From NCBI RefSeq assembly GCF_003977615.1, contig NZ_RYZR01000007.1, positions 1 through 64,000 of the forward strand: a stretch of 64,000 bases of DNA, in the 5' to 3' direction. The position numbers were made by a program, and so were the translations under genes. The DNA is from Dyella dinghuensis. GTDB taxonomy: Bacteria > Pseudomonadota > Gammaproteobacteria > Xanthomonadales > Rhodanobacteraceae. The notes beneath the pieces are model-generated. The model ran no database searches, had not been told where the DNA came from, and was given only the letters and a program-made list of their open reading frames with translations. Of this stretch, positions 9,071-18,252 are shown one piece after another (position 1 is the stretch's first letter; each line of letters starts with the position of its first letter).

Positions 9071-9805
9071 TCAGATGGCCGAGAAGCCGCCGTCGACAGA
9101 TAAATCCACGCCATTGACGAAGCTCGAATCATCCGAAGCAAGAAACAGCGCGGCCGTCGCGATTTCCTCAGGACGCCCCATCTTTCCCCGCGGGATCAAG
9201 GATTCGAACATCTGCTTCGCCTCCTCGGTGAGAACCTGGTCCTGCATCGGCGTGGCGATCGGCCCCGGGCTCAGCACGTTCACTCGAATATTTCTGCCCT
9301 TCAGTTCGTTGAGCCACGTGCGTGCGAAGGAGCGCAACGCCGCCTTGCTCGCCGCATACACGCCGTAACCGGGAAAACCTTTCACCGAAGCAACGGAGCC
9401 GGTCATGAAGATCGATCCGCCGTCGTTGAACAGCGGCAACGCCTTCTGAACCGTAAACAATGTGCCGCGCGTATTCAGATCGAACGTCGCATCGAAATGC
9501 TGCTCGGTAATCTCGCCCAGTGGGACGGCTTCGCCGCTGCCGGCGCTCGCGTACAGGACGTCGATCTTGCCCTTTTCCCGCTTGACCGTATCGAACAGGC
9601 GGTCGAGGTCGTCGAGATTGGCCGCGTCGCCACGCACGCCGGTCACGTTCCGGCCGATCAGCTTGACGGCCTCATCGAGCGCCTCCTGCCTCCGGCCCGT
9701 GATGAAAACGTAGGCGCCTTCTTCGACGAACCGCTTGGCGCTCGCCAGCGCCATGCCGCTCGTTCCGCCCGTAATAACTGCAACCTTACCTTCAAGCTTT
9801 CCCAT
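9071..9805 (-). CDS. Short-chain dehydrogenase/reductase
   Basis: A 244-residue classical SDR. The cofactor loop is TGGTSGMALA (normally TGxxxGxG, so the last Gly is replaced by Ala), the cofactor side has TGRR (favouring NADP), and the catalytic residues are Ser137/140 (MTGSVAS), Tyr150 and Lys154 (YGVYAASK). The C-terminal NGVDLSVDGG is standard. It oxidises or reduces an unidentified alcohol or ketone. The promoter lies among three TetR-type operators, which also serve the divergent regulator at 9958. Confidence 0.88.
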   Translation of the reverse strand: MGKLEGKVAVITGGTSGMALASAKRFVEEGAYVFITGRRQEALDEAVKLIGRNVTGVRGDAANLDDLDRLFDTVKREKGKIDVLYASAGSGEAVPLGEITEQHFDATFDLNTRGTLFTVQKALPLFNDGGSIFMTGSVASVKGFPGYGVYAASKAALRSFARTWLNELKGRNIRVNVLSPGPIATPMQDQVLTEEAKQMFESLIPRGKMGRPEEIATAALFLASDDSSFVNGVDLSVDGGFSAI

Positions 9806-9871
9806 GACTTTTCACCTTTTGTCGCGTCGGACAGCGGCTCTGTTCCCATGGGGGCAAGGGCGCTGTATATT

Positions 9872-9941
9872 TGGATCACCGATCCATATTCTGATTCGTT
9901 GCATCTGGATCACTGATCCAAATATATGGATCAGTGATCCA
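9872..9941. promoter_or_regulatory. Three TetR-type operators between SDR and regulator
   Basis: Three copies of a 15-base palindrome, TGGATCAnnGATCCA-like, lie at 9872-9886 (centre CCG), 9906-9920 (centre CTG) and 9927-9941 (centre GTG). The last two are 21 bases apart, two helix turns. They fill the divergent promoter gap and are the natural binding sites of the adjacent TetR-like regulator, implying autoregulation and control of the SDR gene. Confidence 0.75.
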
Positions 9942-9957
9942 TTTGTCAAGGCAACCC

Positions 9958-10533
9958 ATGCGCGCCGACGCCAGAAAAAATTACAGCCATCTACTTGCCG
10001 TCGCGCGTGACGTCGTCAGCGAGGATGGTGTCGATGCGTCCATGCGAGACATCGCCCGCCGCGCCGAGGTCGGGTTGGCCACGTTGCTTCGTCATTTCCC
10101 GACGCGAGAAGCGTTGTTCGAAGCGTTGTTGTGTACGAATCTGGACGCATTGGCGCAGAAAGCAGACGTACTCGAAACGTCGAAGCCACCTGGCGAAGCA
10201 CTCGTGTCCTGGTTTCGCGAAGGGGTGGCATTCGTCCATAGCTATCGCGGCGTTGCCGACTTGATGGCGAGCGCCCACGCGGACCCGGACTCCGCGCTTT
10301 ACGTTTCATGCGCAACGGTGCACGCAGTGGGCGCGCGACTACTGGCCCGCGCTCAGGCTGAGGGAACGGCGCGCGCTGATATGAATGGGGACGACCTGTT
10401 CGCACTGATGTCGGCCCTCGGCTGGCTCGACGGCCAACCCGCGTTCGCGCCGCGGTCCGATCATCTCTTCAACGTTATCGCGAGCGCCATCCTGACCAAT
10501 CCATCGAACAGCGATGACAAGAAGGCAGCGTGA
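9958..10533 (+). CDS. TetR-family repressor
   Basis: A 191-residue regulator with an N-terminal TetR helix-turn-helix (residues about 10-55: MRDIARRAEVGLATLLRHFP, with TREALFEAL after it) and a helical ligand-binding C-terminal domain of unknown inducer. The ATG at 9958 directly follows the operator cluster; an upstream in-frame TTG at 9934 lies inside the last operator and is unlikely. It probably represses itself and the SDR/dinucleotide-binding genes on the other strand. Confidence 0.88.
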   Translation: MRADARKNYSHLLAVARDVVSEDGVDASMRDIARRAEVGLATLLRHFPTREALFEALLCTNLDALAQKADVLETSKPPGEALVSWFREGVAFVHSYRGVADLMASAHADPDSALYVSCATVHAVGARLLARAQAEGTARADMNGDDLFALMSALGWLDGQPAFAPRSDHLFNVIASAILTNPSNSDDKKAA

Positions 10534-10550
10534 CGACTGATGAGTTCGCA

Positions 10551-11507
10551 CTAGCCAGATTCGGACACGGGGGTCGGCAAGTAATCGCCTGATTTGAACA
10601 CTCTGCGCATTCGCTGCGTGGCGAAATCGACAAAGGCGCGAAGTTTCGGCAGTGACTGACTTCGGCTTGGATAGTAAAGAGAAAGACCGGGAACCTCTTC
10701 GCAATAAGGTTCGAGTACGGTCTGCAGATCTCCGCTTTCAAGATGCGACATCACGAGCGAATGCGGCAATTGGAAAAGCCCGACCCCTCTCAGTGCCGAG
10801 TGAATGCAGGCCTCGATGTCGTTGATCACGAGAGGCCCGTCGACGCCCACCGTGATGCGCTGACCGTCGACGACAAATTGCCAATGATCGAGGGCTCGCA
10901 CGGACTGACGTAGCAGGATGCAACGGAAGTCCTGCAGATCGTGCGGAGACACGGGTCGGCCATGCTTCCGAAACAACGCCGGCGCGCCAACGACGACAAA
11001 GCGCTCGGGTGGCGTCAACCACACCGCGACCATGTCGATCTGGACGAAATTTCCCAGGCGTATCCCCGCATCGAAACCTTCTTCGACGATGTCGATCGGA
11101 CGATCCTCGCCCATCAGTTCGAGTTCCACGTTTGGGTGAGCGTCGAGAAAGTCGGGCAGCAAACGATTCACCAGCAGCGGCAAAATCGGCCTGGGCACAT
11201 TGATGCGCAGTCGGCCGGTAATCTCGTCGCCCAAACCACTTGCAGCATCCAGTCCCGCCGTGAGCATGTCGACGGCCGGACGCGCATGAGCAAGCAGGCG
11301 TTCGCCCGCTTCGGTCAGCCTGACGCTTCGTGTCGTACGGGAGAAAAGGGGCGCGCCAACCCGCTCCTCCAGGCTGCGTATCGCCTGGCTGACCGCGGAC
11401 GGCGTGATTCCGAGCTGCCGTGCCGCGGCACGGAAGCCGCGGTACTCCGCCACGGTTAAAAACATGACCAGCCCATCCAGATGCGTTCGAGCAATTGTTA
11501 AGTTCAT
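10551..11507 (-). CDS. LysR-family transcriptional regulator
   Basis: A 318-residue LysR protein. The winged HTH spans residues about 10-68 (GFRAAARQLGITPSAVSQAI, then LEERVGAPLF), followed by the helical linker and a periplasmic-binding-protein-like effector domain. It belongs to the CrgA-like group judging by RLRINVPRPILPLLV after the linker. It diverges from the NmrA-like gene at 11595 with an 87-base gap, the usual arrangement for a LysR regulator and its target. Confidence 0.9.
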   Translation of the reverse strand: MNLTIARTHLDGLVMFLTVAEYRGFRAAARQLGITPSAVSQAIRSLEERVGAPLFSRTTRSVRLTEAGERLLAHARPAVDMLTAGLDAASGLGDEITGRLRINVPRPILPLLVNRLLPDFLDAHPNVELELMGEDRPIDIVEEGFDAGIRLGNFVQIDMVAVWLTPPERFVVVGAPALFRKHGRPVSPHDLQDFRCILLRQSVRALDHWQFVVDGQRITVGVDGPLVINDIEACIHSALRGVGLFQLPHSLVMSHLESGDLQTVLEPYCEEVPGLSLYYPSRSQSLPKLRAFVDFATQRMRRVFKSGDYLPTPVSESG

Positions 11508-11594
11508 CTACACGGCCCGTTCCGAATGCGCCTCGTATTCGAATAATAACTCACGAGGTACCGTGAGCCATCGAACTCATGAAGGAGAAGGCAC

Positions 11595-12467
11595 GTGTTT
11601 TTAGTGATGGGAATTACGGGAAAAGTCGGTGGCGCCACGGCAACGCATTTGCTGGCGCAAGGCAAGAAGGTGCGTGCGATGGTTCGGGACCGCGCGAAGG
11701 CGGCAAGCTGGACTGACCAAGGCGTGGAACTGGTTGACGGTGACTGGAACGACGCGGCCTCCATCGAGCAGGCGCTCAGGGACGTCGATGGCGCGTTTGT
11801 CATGTTGCCGCCGATCTGGACCCCCTCGCCGGATTTCAGGGAAGCCAAGGGCGTCATCGCGAACTATGTCCAGGCGCTCACCAAAGCGCCGGTGCCACGG
11901 GTCGTCGCGCTTTCGTCGATGGGCGCGAACAGGCCCAGCGGGATGGGGCTGATTACGGCTCTGTCGCTTATGGAGCGGGGTTTTCGCGACCTGACATTGC
12001 CGACCGCATATGTGCGAGCCGGCGGGTTTTTCGAAAACTTCCTTTACGGCTTGCACGTCGCTCAGGGCGGCACGCTGCCCGTCTTCTACAACCCGACAAA
12101 TCGGAAATCGACCATGGTCGCGACCGATGACATCGGCGCCGAGATCGCAGCGCTGCTGAGCGGACCGGCTTGGTCGGGGCATCGGATCATCGAACTCGGT
12201 TCAATGGTGAGCGCCGATGAAGTCGCGGCGCAATTAGGCGAAGTGATGAAGCTCGACGTTAAAGCCGTTGCCGTCCCGCGGGCCGGTTGGCCGGATGTAT
12301 TCGAGCAATTCGGCATTCCGAAGGGTCAGTCGGATCCCGCCGAGACCATGTATGAGGCCGTCAACGCTGGAGGAATGGATCTCGGGGTTCAAGGTACGGA
12401 ACACGTCGCGGGCGCGACGTCCGCGCGCGATGTTTTTGCGGCGGCCCAGAACACTGCTGCCGCGTAG
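11595..12467 (+). CDS. NmrA-like NAD(P)-binding protein
   Basis: A 290-residue atypical SDR of the NmrA/NAD(P)H-binding family: MGITGKVGGATATHLLAQGK is the nucleotide loop, MVRDR selects NADP, and the middle reads PRVVALSSMGANRPSG. No catalytic Tyr-x3-Lys is evident, which fits redox-sensing or quinone-oxidoreductase-like members. GTG (11595) is the start, supported by AAGGAG at 11582-11587. It is divergent from the LysR gene, which is its probable regulator. Confidence 0.82.
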   Translation: MFLVMGITGKVGGATATHLLAQGKKVRAMVRDRAKAASWTDQGVELVDGDWNDAASIEQALRDVDGAFVMLPPIWTPSPDFREAKGVIANYVQALTKAPVPRVVALSSMGANRPSGMGLITALSLMERGFRDLTLPTAYVRAGGFFENFLYGLHVAQGGTLPVFYNPTNRKSTMVATDDIGAEIAALLSGPAWSGHRIIELGSMVSADEVAAQLGEVMKLDVKAVAVPRAGWPDVFEQFGIPKGQSDPAETMYEAVNAGGMDLGVQGTEHVAGATSARDVFAAAQNTAAA

Positions 12468-12545
12468 GTCTGCAGATTCGCCGTCAATGCGATTTTCGAA
12501 ATCGGCTCCGAAAGTCGCATTCCGCTGACATCAAACTCATCATCT

Positions 12546-12947
12546 ATGGTCAGACAAATGTCCAAAATCTCCTGGCGCCAAGTCTTGCCTTTAGCTCTTG
12601 CTGCTTTCTTCGTCGTGGGTTCACTCAGCAACATCTTTGCTCCGGGATCCATCTACGAGGAATACCTGAAATGGGGGTATCCGCGCTGGTTCCATTTTGT
12701 AACCGGATCGCTGGAACTCACCGCGGCCATGCTGCTTTTCCGGATACCGACTCGCCTGTTGGGTTCGGCGCTGGGTTGCGCTGTCATGCTTGCCGCTCTC
12801 GCGACTGTCATCATCCACGGCGAGTACGTACACGCTGTGCCGCCACTTCTCGCGGCGGCATTGTCACTTGCGGTCGGCTGGATAAGCTGGCGCAAGCGGA
12901 TGGCGTCAACAGCTATTGATCAGTACAAGCGGCACACGGGCATATAG
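12546..12947 (+). CDS. DoxX-like membrane protein
   Basis: A 133-residue inner-membrane protein with four hydrophobic segments in the DoxX/DoxD-like pattern: PLALAAFFVVGSLSNIFAP, a short loop with YLKWGYPRWFHFVTGSLELT, then two more helices. The conserved W-G-Y-P-x-W-F loop is typical of the DoxX_2 type. The start may be 12546 or the second ATG at 12558. It follows the NmrA-like gene by 78 bases on the same strand, so co-regulation by LysR is possible. The function is not defined. Confidence 0.72.
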   Translation: MVRQMSKISWRQVLPLALAAFFVVGSLSNIFAPGSIYEEYLKWGYPRWFHFVTGSLELTAAMLLFRIPTRLLGSALGCAVMLAALATVIIHGEYVHAVPPLLAAALSLAVGWISWRKRMASTAIDQYKRHTGI

Positions 12948-13153
12948 ATCACCGTGGCCTTAAGCGGGACTGCCCGAGACATCACGCCTTCTATCCAAAG
13001 CTTATCGGGACGGCGGCCGCTCAACACGGCGTTCGGCCTCGTAGGGCGCCGCTTTGAAACATCGTTGATCCACTTCGGATCATTTCAGTAGAGCGAACGA
13101 GGCAGGGCGAATACGGTGTTCCCTTATGCCGCGCCAGGCGAAAGGAAGAACAC

Positions 13154-14398
13154 ATGTCTGCATTATCCAAGTACGCAAGCCGGGCAACGGGATTCTATTG
13201 GCAACGAAACTCGCTATTTTTTGCCGCCATCGTCGGGCTCTCGCAGCCGATCCTTGCATTTGAACAAACCGACATCCCCATGACGCCGGCAAAATGGCTA
13301 GCGAAGGGGGATGTGTCGTTTCAACATGATCAGGCCAAGCAGCCCATCCTTGTCGTCAACAAGGGCTATGCAGAGCTGAAGAATACTGACTTCAGCAATG
13401 GCACGATCGAGTTCGACACAAAATTTGTGGGAGAACGAATTACCGGCATCACCTTTCGTCAACACGATGACGCAGCAGATGCATTGTATTTTCGGCCAAG
13501 CGCGGACTGTGCTGTCTCGGAGGAATGCATCCAGTACATGCCCACGGCGCATCATTTGTTCGAATGGGACTTGTATGGGCAGTATCAAACGCGCGCGCCC
13601 ATCAACACCGATGGTTGGAATCACATAAAGCTGGTGCTCTCCGGCGCACGCATGAATGTTTTCGTCAACGGTGCGCACGTGCCAACGCTGGCCGTCGGAA
13701 CATTGGTTGGCGGCTTCCCTGATGGCTCGATCAGATTGCACGGACCTGCATCCTATGCACACCTGAGCATCGCTCCCAATGTCGTTGATGGTCTGCCTGC
13801 GATGGCGTCCAGCGACGCAGCAAAGGACGATCCCCGATATGTGCGCCATTGGCTTGCTTCGAAGCCGTTCGTCATGCCCAGCCGCATGGATGCCACGCTT
13901 CAGGAAAATACCGGCATCGATCCCATTTATTCGTCTCTGCCAAAACAGACGGCGTCGTGGAAACCCGTCGCGCTCGACCCGGGTGGCTTGGTCAATTTAA
14001 CGCGATGGTACGGCGATGCGCAGATCGGGCAGGCCATCACCGGCATTTGGTTGAAGACCACGATCAACGCCGACCGCGACCAGATAAAGCACGTAGAGAT
14101 TGGATGGACGAGAGAAGTCTGGGTTTTCGTGAACGGCAAGCTGGCGTTCCAGAGCAAGAATCTCTATGGCATCAAGGGCGCGAGCAAAGAGCCGGGCGGA
14201 CGCCTGTCCCTTACCAATGGATCGTTCGACTTGCCACTGCAAAAGGGTGCAAATCAAGTTGTCGTGGCTATCGACGATAACTTCGCCGGTGGCCAGCAGC
14301 ATTGGGGATGGGGTGTGGAAATGCGGTTGGCAGATACCGATGGCATTCGTCAAAGTGGCGGTGCTGTCGCGAAAGCAAACGCTCCGAATGCATTTTGA
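13154..14398 (+). CDS. Secreted LamG/concanavalin-like protein
   Basis: A 414-residue exported protein with a signal segment around residues 16-36 (cleavage near AFEQ). The middle resembles a jelly-roll domain of the LamG/3-keto-disaccharide hydrolase type: NGTIEFDTKFVGERITGITF, then WNHIKLVLSGARMNVFVNG. A second beta-rich domain contains IKHVEIGWTREVWVFVNGKL, a carbohydrate-binding-like repeat of the same kind. No catalytic motif is evident. A role in binding or trimming a glycan is an inference. The 206-base gap before it holds no clear gene. Confidence 0.72.
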   Translation: MSALSKYASRATGFYWQRNSLFFAAIVGLSQPILAFEQTDIPMTPAKWLAKGDVSFQHDQAKQPILVVNKGYAELKNTDFSNGTIEFDTKFVGERITGITFRQHDDAADALYFRPSADCAVSEECIQYMPTAHHLFEWDLYGQYQTRAPINTDGWNHIKLVLSGARMNVFVNGAHVPTLAVGTLVGGFPDGSIRLHGPASYAHLSIAPNVVDGLPAMASSDAAKDDPRYVRHWLASKPFVMPSRMDATLQENTGIDPIYSSLPKQTASWKPVALDPGGLVNLTRWYGDAQIGQAITGIWLKTTINADRDQIKHVEIGWTREVWVFVNGKLAFQSKNLYGIKGASKEPGGRLSLTNGSFDLPLQKGANQVVVAIDDNFAGGQQHWGWGVEMRLADTDGIRQSGGAVAKANAPNAF

Positions 14399-14424
14399 AA
14401 TTGTAAGAAGCTAATGTTTTCACG

Positions 14425-15277
14425 ATGCCTGTGCGATGGGTCTGCGATGCCGGAGTCGTCGCGGTTCGATCAGGCATCTGGACGCAGCAACAATTTCTCG
14501 ACCAGTGGAGTGAGAAGGCTGCTCATTTCGATCGCCGCCCTGGAAAAACTTGGCGCGATCTTCAAGATACGGCAACGATGGCGCCGATCCTCTGGGCATC
14601 CGACAGCTCCGCTTACGAAAGCTGGCGGCTACGATTTTTACGGTGAAGGTGCGCTGATCTGGCTGGAAGTCGACACCACGATTCGCAGCGGAACGGGAGG
14701 TAAGAAATCTCTCGATGACTTCTTGGCTCTTTTCTACGGGAACGGCACTGACACTGGCCCCGATACGCTTCCTTTCACCTTCGAGAACCTCGTCAACGCG
14801 CTGAACACGGTTTATCCGCACGACTGGGCATCCTTTTTCAAAGAACGTCTCCACGAACTCACTCCGGCGGCTCCCTTGGGAGGCTTTACGCAAGGTGGGT
14901 ATCGTTTGGTCTACCGAGACACACCGAATGCGTGGACGGCGCCTGCGGGCAAAAAAGATTTCGAATATTCGATCGCTATGAAAGTGCGGCCGGACGGCGT
15001 CATCACCGAAGTGCTTATCGGCGGTATCGCAGATAAGGCGGGCTTTGCGTCAGGCATGAAACTTCTTCCCGTCAACGGAAAACCCTTTTCGATCGATCAG
15101 CTACAACGAGCCATCCGCAGTGCCAAAGGAGCGACGGCCCCCATCGAGTGCGCCGTTGAGAATAACGGTGTCGCCACGACACTCACCCTTGCACATCACG
15201 GTGGAGAACAGTATTCGGCCTTGGAACGGGATGCCGGGACAACGGATCGTCTCCTTGAAATAGCCACGCCTCGCTAG
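14425..15277 (+). pseudogene. Remnant of an M61 glycyl aminopeptidase
   Basis: Two overlapping frames together spell the C-terminal half of an M61 peptidase. Frame one (14425-14646) reads SGIWTQQQFLDQWSEK and LDxxPGKTWRDLQDTA-like features. Frame two takes over near 14615 with GGYDFYGEGALIWLEVDTTI and continues to a PDZ-like domain (ITEVLIGGIADKAGFASGM) and stop at 15277. A frameshift near 14610-14625 separates them. The catalytic HExxH domain, which belongs upstream, is missing. The longest single frame (14414-15277) has a nonsense N-terminal third. The gene is therefore truncated and frameshifted. Confidence 0.72.
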
Positions 15278-15332
15278 TGGCTCGGCGCTCGTGAGTGATC
15301 CGTTTACAAGCATGACTACGAGGAATGCATCA

Positions 15333-16091
15333 ATGAAAAAGTCCAAGGCCGCGATCGGGCAACGCTGCGTTATGGCTGTCGGTTGTCTATTTTGCACGGC
15401 GCAGATTAAAACATCGTCCGCCCAGGCCGTTGATGCGCCCACCTATGTAAGAAAGGTGCTCTATTCCAACGATGAGTTGCTGCTTACCGCTATTCATCGC
15501 GGCGATCGAAATACCTGGGCTCGACTTACCACATCTGATTTCATGTACGTCGAGGAAGGCGAAGTCTCACGTCGCGATCAGTTTTTGAACCAACTTGCAG
15601 ATGACGGATTAATGCCACTCATCATTCGAAACTATGAAGTGAAAGTCATTGGCGACACGGCACAGGTTTTTCATCAAGACGACGTTCCGCAGCGCCCTGG
15701 TGGCGTGGACGAAAGAAATTCCCATCTTCTTATGACCGAGACCTGGCAGCGTGTTCATGGTGAATGGCGACTGCGAATAGTGCATACCGATCGCATCAGG
15801 ATTAACCCTCCTCCCGTCGTACTGACATCTCAGCAAATCGATGACCTGGTCGGCACCTATCGCAATGCCGATGCTACTTACATTATTAAGCGAGATGGCA
15901 ATCGTATTGTCGGAGGAAGAGCGGGAGAGCCTCTTACTGAACTGATGGCTGAAACGCGCGATGTGCTTTTTCAATCGGATAACGTGTATCTGCGTCGTGT
16001 CTTTCAGCGCGACGCGAATGGCCGCGTCACGGGCTTCATCGATAGACGCGAAACGGATGGCCGCTCCTGGGCTCGTGTGAAATCCGACTAG
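15333..16091 (+). CDS. Secreted SnoaL/NTF2-like (DUF4440-type) protein
   Basis: A 252-residue protein with a signal peptide ending near SAQA. Residues about 40-145 have the NTF2-like cone-fold pattern seen in DUF4440 proteins: DELLLTAIHRGDRNTWARL, FMYVEEGEVSRRDQFL, then TETWQRVHGEWRLRIVHTDR. The C-terminal 90 residues form a separate beta-rich domain (LVGTYRNADATYIIKRDGN). The ATG at 15333 has GAGG upstream; the frame is open to 15291. It follows the M61 remnant by 55 bases. The function is unknown. Confidence 0.72.
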   Translation: MKKSKAAIGQRCVMAVGCLFCTAQIKTSSAQAVDAPTYVRKVLYSNDELLLTAIHRGDRNTWARLTTSDFMYVEEGEVSRRDQFLNQLADDGLMPLIIRNYEVKVIGDTAQVFHQDDVPQRPGGVDERNSHLLMTETWQRVHGEWRLRIVHTDRIRINPPPVVLTSQQIDDLVGTYRNADATYIIKRDGNRIVGGRAGEPLTELMAETRDVLFQSDNVYLRRVFQRDANGRVTGFIDRRETDGRSWARVKSD

Positions 16092-16305
16092 CTCGAGTCT
16101 GTGTTGCTGACGATGTCGTTCCGGCGCACTTGAATTAAACCTCGAGTGCGAGACTGCAGCCTCAGGCTTTGCTTTTTCTGAGCCGTGATGAGATGTCGTG
16201 GTGTGGTAACGGTTACGCGGCGTCATCCGAGGTGCATAGAGCGACGAACAATTTGCTAGTACACAAATGCTTGTCGGGAGCTGGTACTAGCTCAGCATCT
16301 CAACC

Positions 16306-16749
16306 TTATGCCGGAAGATGTGTTTTCCGAAGTTCATCCATAAATGCTGCACGCATGTCAGGCCCGCCTTCTTTCAAGGTGCGAGCCAGACCGCATAACT
16401 CAGACTCGGGCAAATACTCGTCCCCCCATGCGGCCATTTCCAACAGAAGAGGAACCAGCGCGATGCCTTTCTCCGTAAGGCTATAAATCGCTTTCTGTTT
16501 ATGGGTCGGGTCATCGGACTTGGTAATGATCCCTTGTTCGACAAGCTTTCGAAGTCGGTCGGCAAGGATATTCGATGCGATTCCCTCCAAAGATTTGGTC
16601 AGGAGTTCGCGGAAATGCCTTCGATCAACGAAAACGATGTCGCGGATGACGAGCAAAGTCCATTGATCGCCAAGCACTTCGAGCGTTTGGTTGATGACGC
16701 ATTCGGATCGATGACTCGTGCGCACGCTGCTTCCCACTTGAATGGCCAT
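16306..16749 (-). CDS. HxlR-family transcriptional regulator
   Basis: A 147-residue winged-helix regulator of the HxlR type: CVINQTLEVLGDQWTLLVIRD near the N-terminus, HFRELLTKSLEGIASNILADR over the recognition helix (quoted in part), then TEKGIALVPLLLEMAAWGD. A single N-terminal cysteine (Cys18), typical of redox-sensing members, is present. It probably binds the phased repeats at 16775-16816 immediately upstream and so regulates itself, and perhaps the HAF-repeat gene on the other side. Confidence 0.88.
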   Translation of the reverse strand: MAIQVGSSVRTSHRSECVINQTLEVLGDQWTLLVIRDIVFVDRRHFRELLTKSLEGIASNILADRLRKLVEQGIITKSDDPTHKQKAIYSLTEKGIALVPLLLEMAAWGDEYLPESELCGLARTLKEGGPDMRAAFMDELRKTHLPA

Positions 16750-16774
16750 TCCAGCCCCATTCTACGACTTTAAA

Positions 16775-16816
16775 ACCAGTTGCATAATCTAACCAGTTGT
16801 ATCAATGTACCAGTTG
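16775..16816. promoter_or_regulatory. Three phased ACCAGTTG repeats upstream of hxlR
   Basis: ACCAGTTG occurs at 16775-16782, 16792-16799 and 16809-16816, exactly 17 bases apart. They sit just upstream of the HxlR start on the minus strand and 96 bases before the HAF-repeat gene. Regular direct repeats of this kind are the expected multi-dimer operator of the adjacent regulator. Confidence 0.6.
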
Positions 16817-16911
16817 TTATGCGCGAGATCCGTCCAACGGGCGCTCGCGTGTAACGGCTGCGTTGTCAGGAACCTGGGGGCTGGGACTGAAACTTCGTGG
16901 GAGGCAAAAAT

Positions 16912-18231
16912 ATGAACATGTTCAAGCAGCTGCGCAATCTCTGGATACCGTGCGCTTCGATGTTTGCTCTGACTTGCTTTGGCAATGCCTTCGCTCAGGT
17001 GAGCTACCAAGTGACCGATCTGGGCGTTCCGAAGAACGACAATTATTCGATGATCATGTCCGTCAACGACGAGGGCTGGTCGGAGATCATGGCTGGCAAC
17101 TTTCTACCCGGGCAGGGGGATTCGCTATCCGGGGTACCTTTAAACGGACGCGCACTGATAAACGTCGACGGATACTACGTCGATCTCGGCACGCTCGGCG
17201 GACCGAACAGTTGGATGAACTTTGGCGAGATCAACGACTTCGCGCAGGTAGTGGGTGATTCCGAAACGGCTGTCCCGGACCCGAACGGCGAAGACATTTG
17301 CGGATTCGGCACTCACCTTACGTGTCTTCCGTTTCTGTGGCAGCCCTTCCATATGAGCGCCCTCCCAACCCTAGGCGGAAATAACGGGGAGGCGAGCGCG
17401 ATCAATAACCTTGGACAAATCGTTGGCATGGCAGAAAACGGTGCCGTGGACCCCTCATGTCAGGCGGGCACCGTCAATAATCGGGTTCAATTGCCGGTGT
17501 TGTGGGAAAACGGCAACGCCCACGCTCTCCCTACGGTAGATCATGATCCAGACGGGTTCGCATTTTGGATCAACAATCGTGGTCAGGCCGTCGGCTACTC
17601 GGGAAACTGCAGCGGACCCATTCACGGCATAGTGTGGGAAAACCGCACGGCGTCTGCGCTTGCGGACCTCGGAACCGGCGGCTTCGCCGAGAACATCAAC
17701 GACGAAGGCCAAATTGTTGGAACAGTCGGTAGTGCTGACGGAACGACCCAAACTGGCGCGATTTGGCAGATTGTCAAAGGCACAGGCACCACCCAACTCA
17801 CCACCGTGCTCGGACTGCTGCCGGGGGATGCCGCGGGCCTAGCTTTCGGCAACAACAACCAGGGCCAGGTAGTCGGGGGCGAGTGGAACGCCAACTTCTA
17901 CTGGTCGCATGCCTTCATCTGGCAGAACGGCGTGATGACCGATCTCAACACGTTGTTCCCTGCCAGTTCCAGCCTGTTCGCGACCTTCGCCGCCAAGATC
18001 AACAACCGCGGACAAATCGGAGGCATGGCCATCGTATGCAGCGGGCCGCACCAGGGCGAGATGCACGCCTTTCTAGCAACCCCTGTGAAGCAAATCGCGG
18101 GCGAATCGATTGCACAGGCCGCGCCAAATTGCCTGGAATCCAATTTCCCCGCAGCCGATGCCGTCAATCGACTTTTGAAGAAATCCGGACCCGGCGGCCA
18201 ATTCGTGCGAGCGTTTTCGAAGCGTCATTGA
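16912..18231 (+). CDS. Exported HAF-repeat protein
   Basis: A 439-residue secreted protein with signal peptide MNMFKQLRNLWIPCASMFAL...AFAQ. The rest consists of repeated HAF-type units: AxxINNxGQIVG (residues about 135, 165, 222, 258, 307, 360) alternating with HAFLWQNGxMTDLxTL-like strands. Such repeats are predicted to form a beta-propeller-like extracellular domain; no enzymatic activity is known. ATG 16912 follows GGGAGG at a good distance. It is followed by a strong hairpin at 18253-18294. Confidence 0.82.
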   Translation: MNMFKQLRNLWIPCASMFALTCFGNAFAQVSYQVTDLGVPKNDNYSMIMSVNDEGWSEIMAGNFLPGQGDSLSGVPLNGRALINVDGYYVDLGTLGGPNSWMNFGEINDFAQVVGDSETAVPDPNGEDICGFGTHLTCLPFLWQPFHMSALPTLGGNNGEASAINNLGQIVGMAENGAVDPSCQAGTVNNRVQLPVLWENGNAHALPTVDHDPDGFAFWINNRGQAVGYSGNCSGPIHGIVWENRTASALADLGTGGFAENINDEGQIVGTVGSADGTTQTGAIWQIVKGTGTTQLTTVLGLLPGDAAGLAFGNNNQGQVVGGEWNANFYWSHAFIWQNGVMTDLNTLFPASSSLFATFAAKINNRGQIGGMAIVCSGPHQGEMHAFLATPVKQIAGESIAQAAPNCLESNFPAADAVNRLLKKSGPGGQFVRAFSKRH

Positions 18232-18252
18232 GCCGCGCTCAAACAAACGTAG

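Noticed and set aside
16255-16291. GCTAGTAC / GTACTAGC inverted repeat as a transposon end
   Set aside because: The 8-base arms with a 21-base loop lie just after the HxlR stop and do not resemble the TGGACAGA ends; a transcription end signal is simpler.
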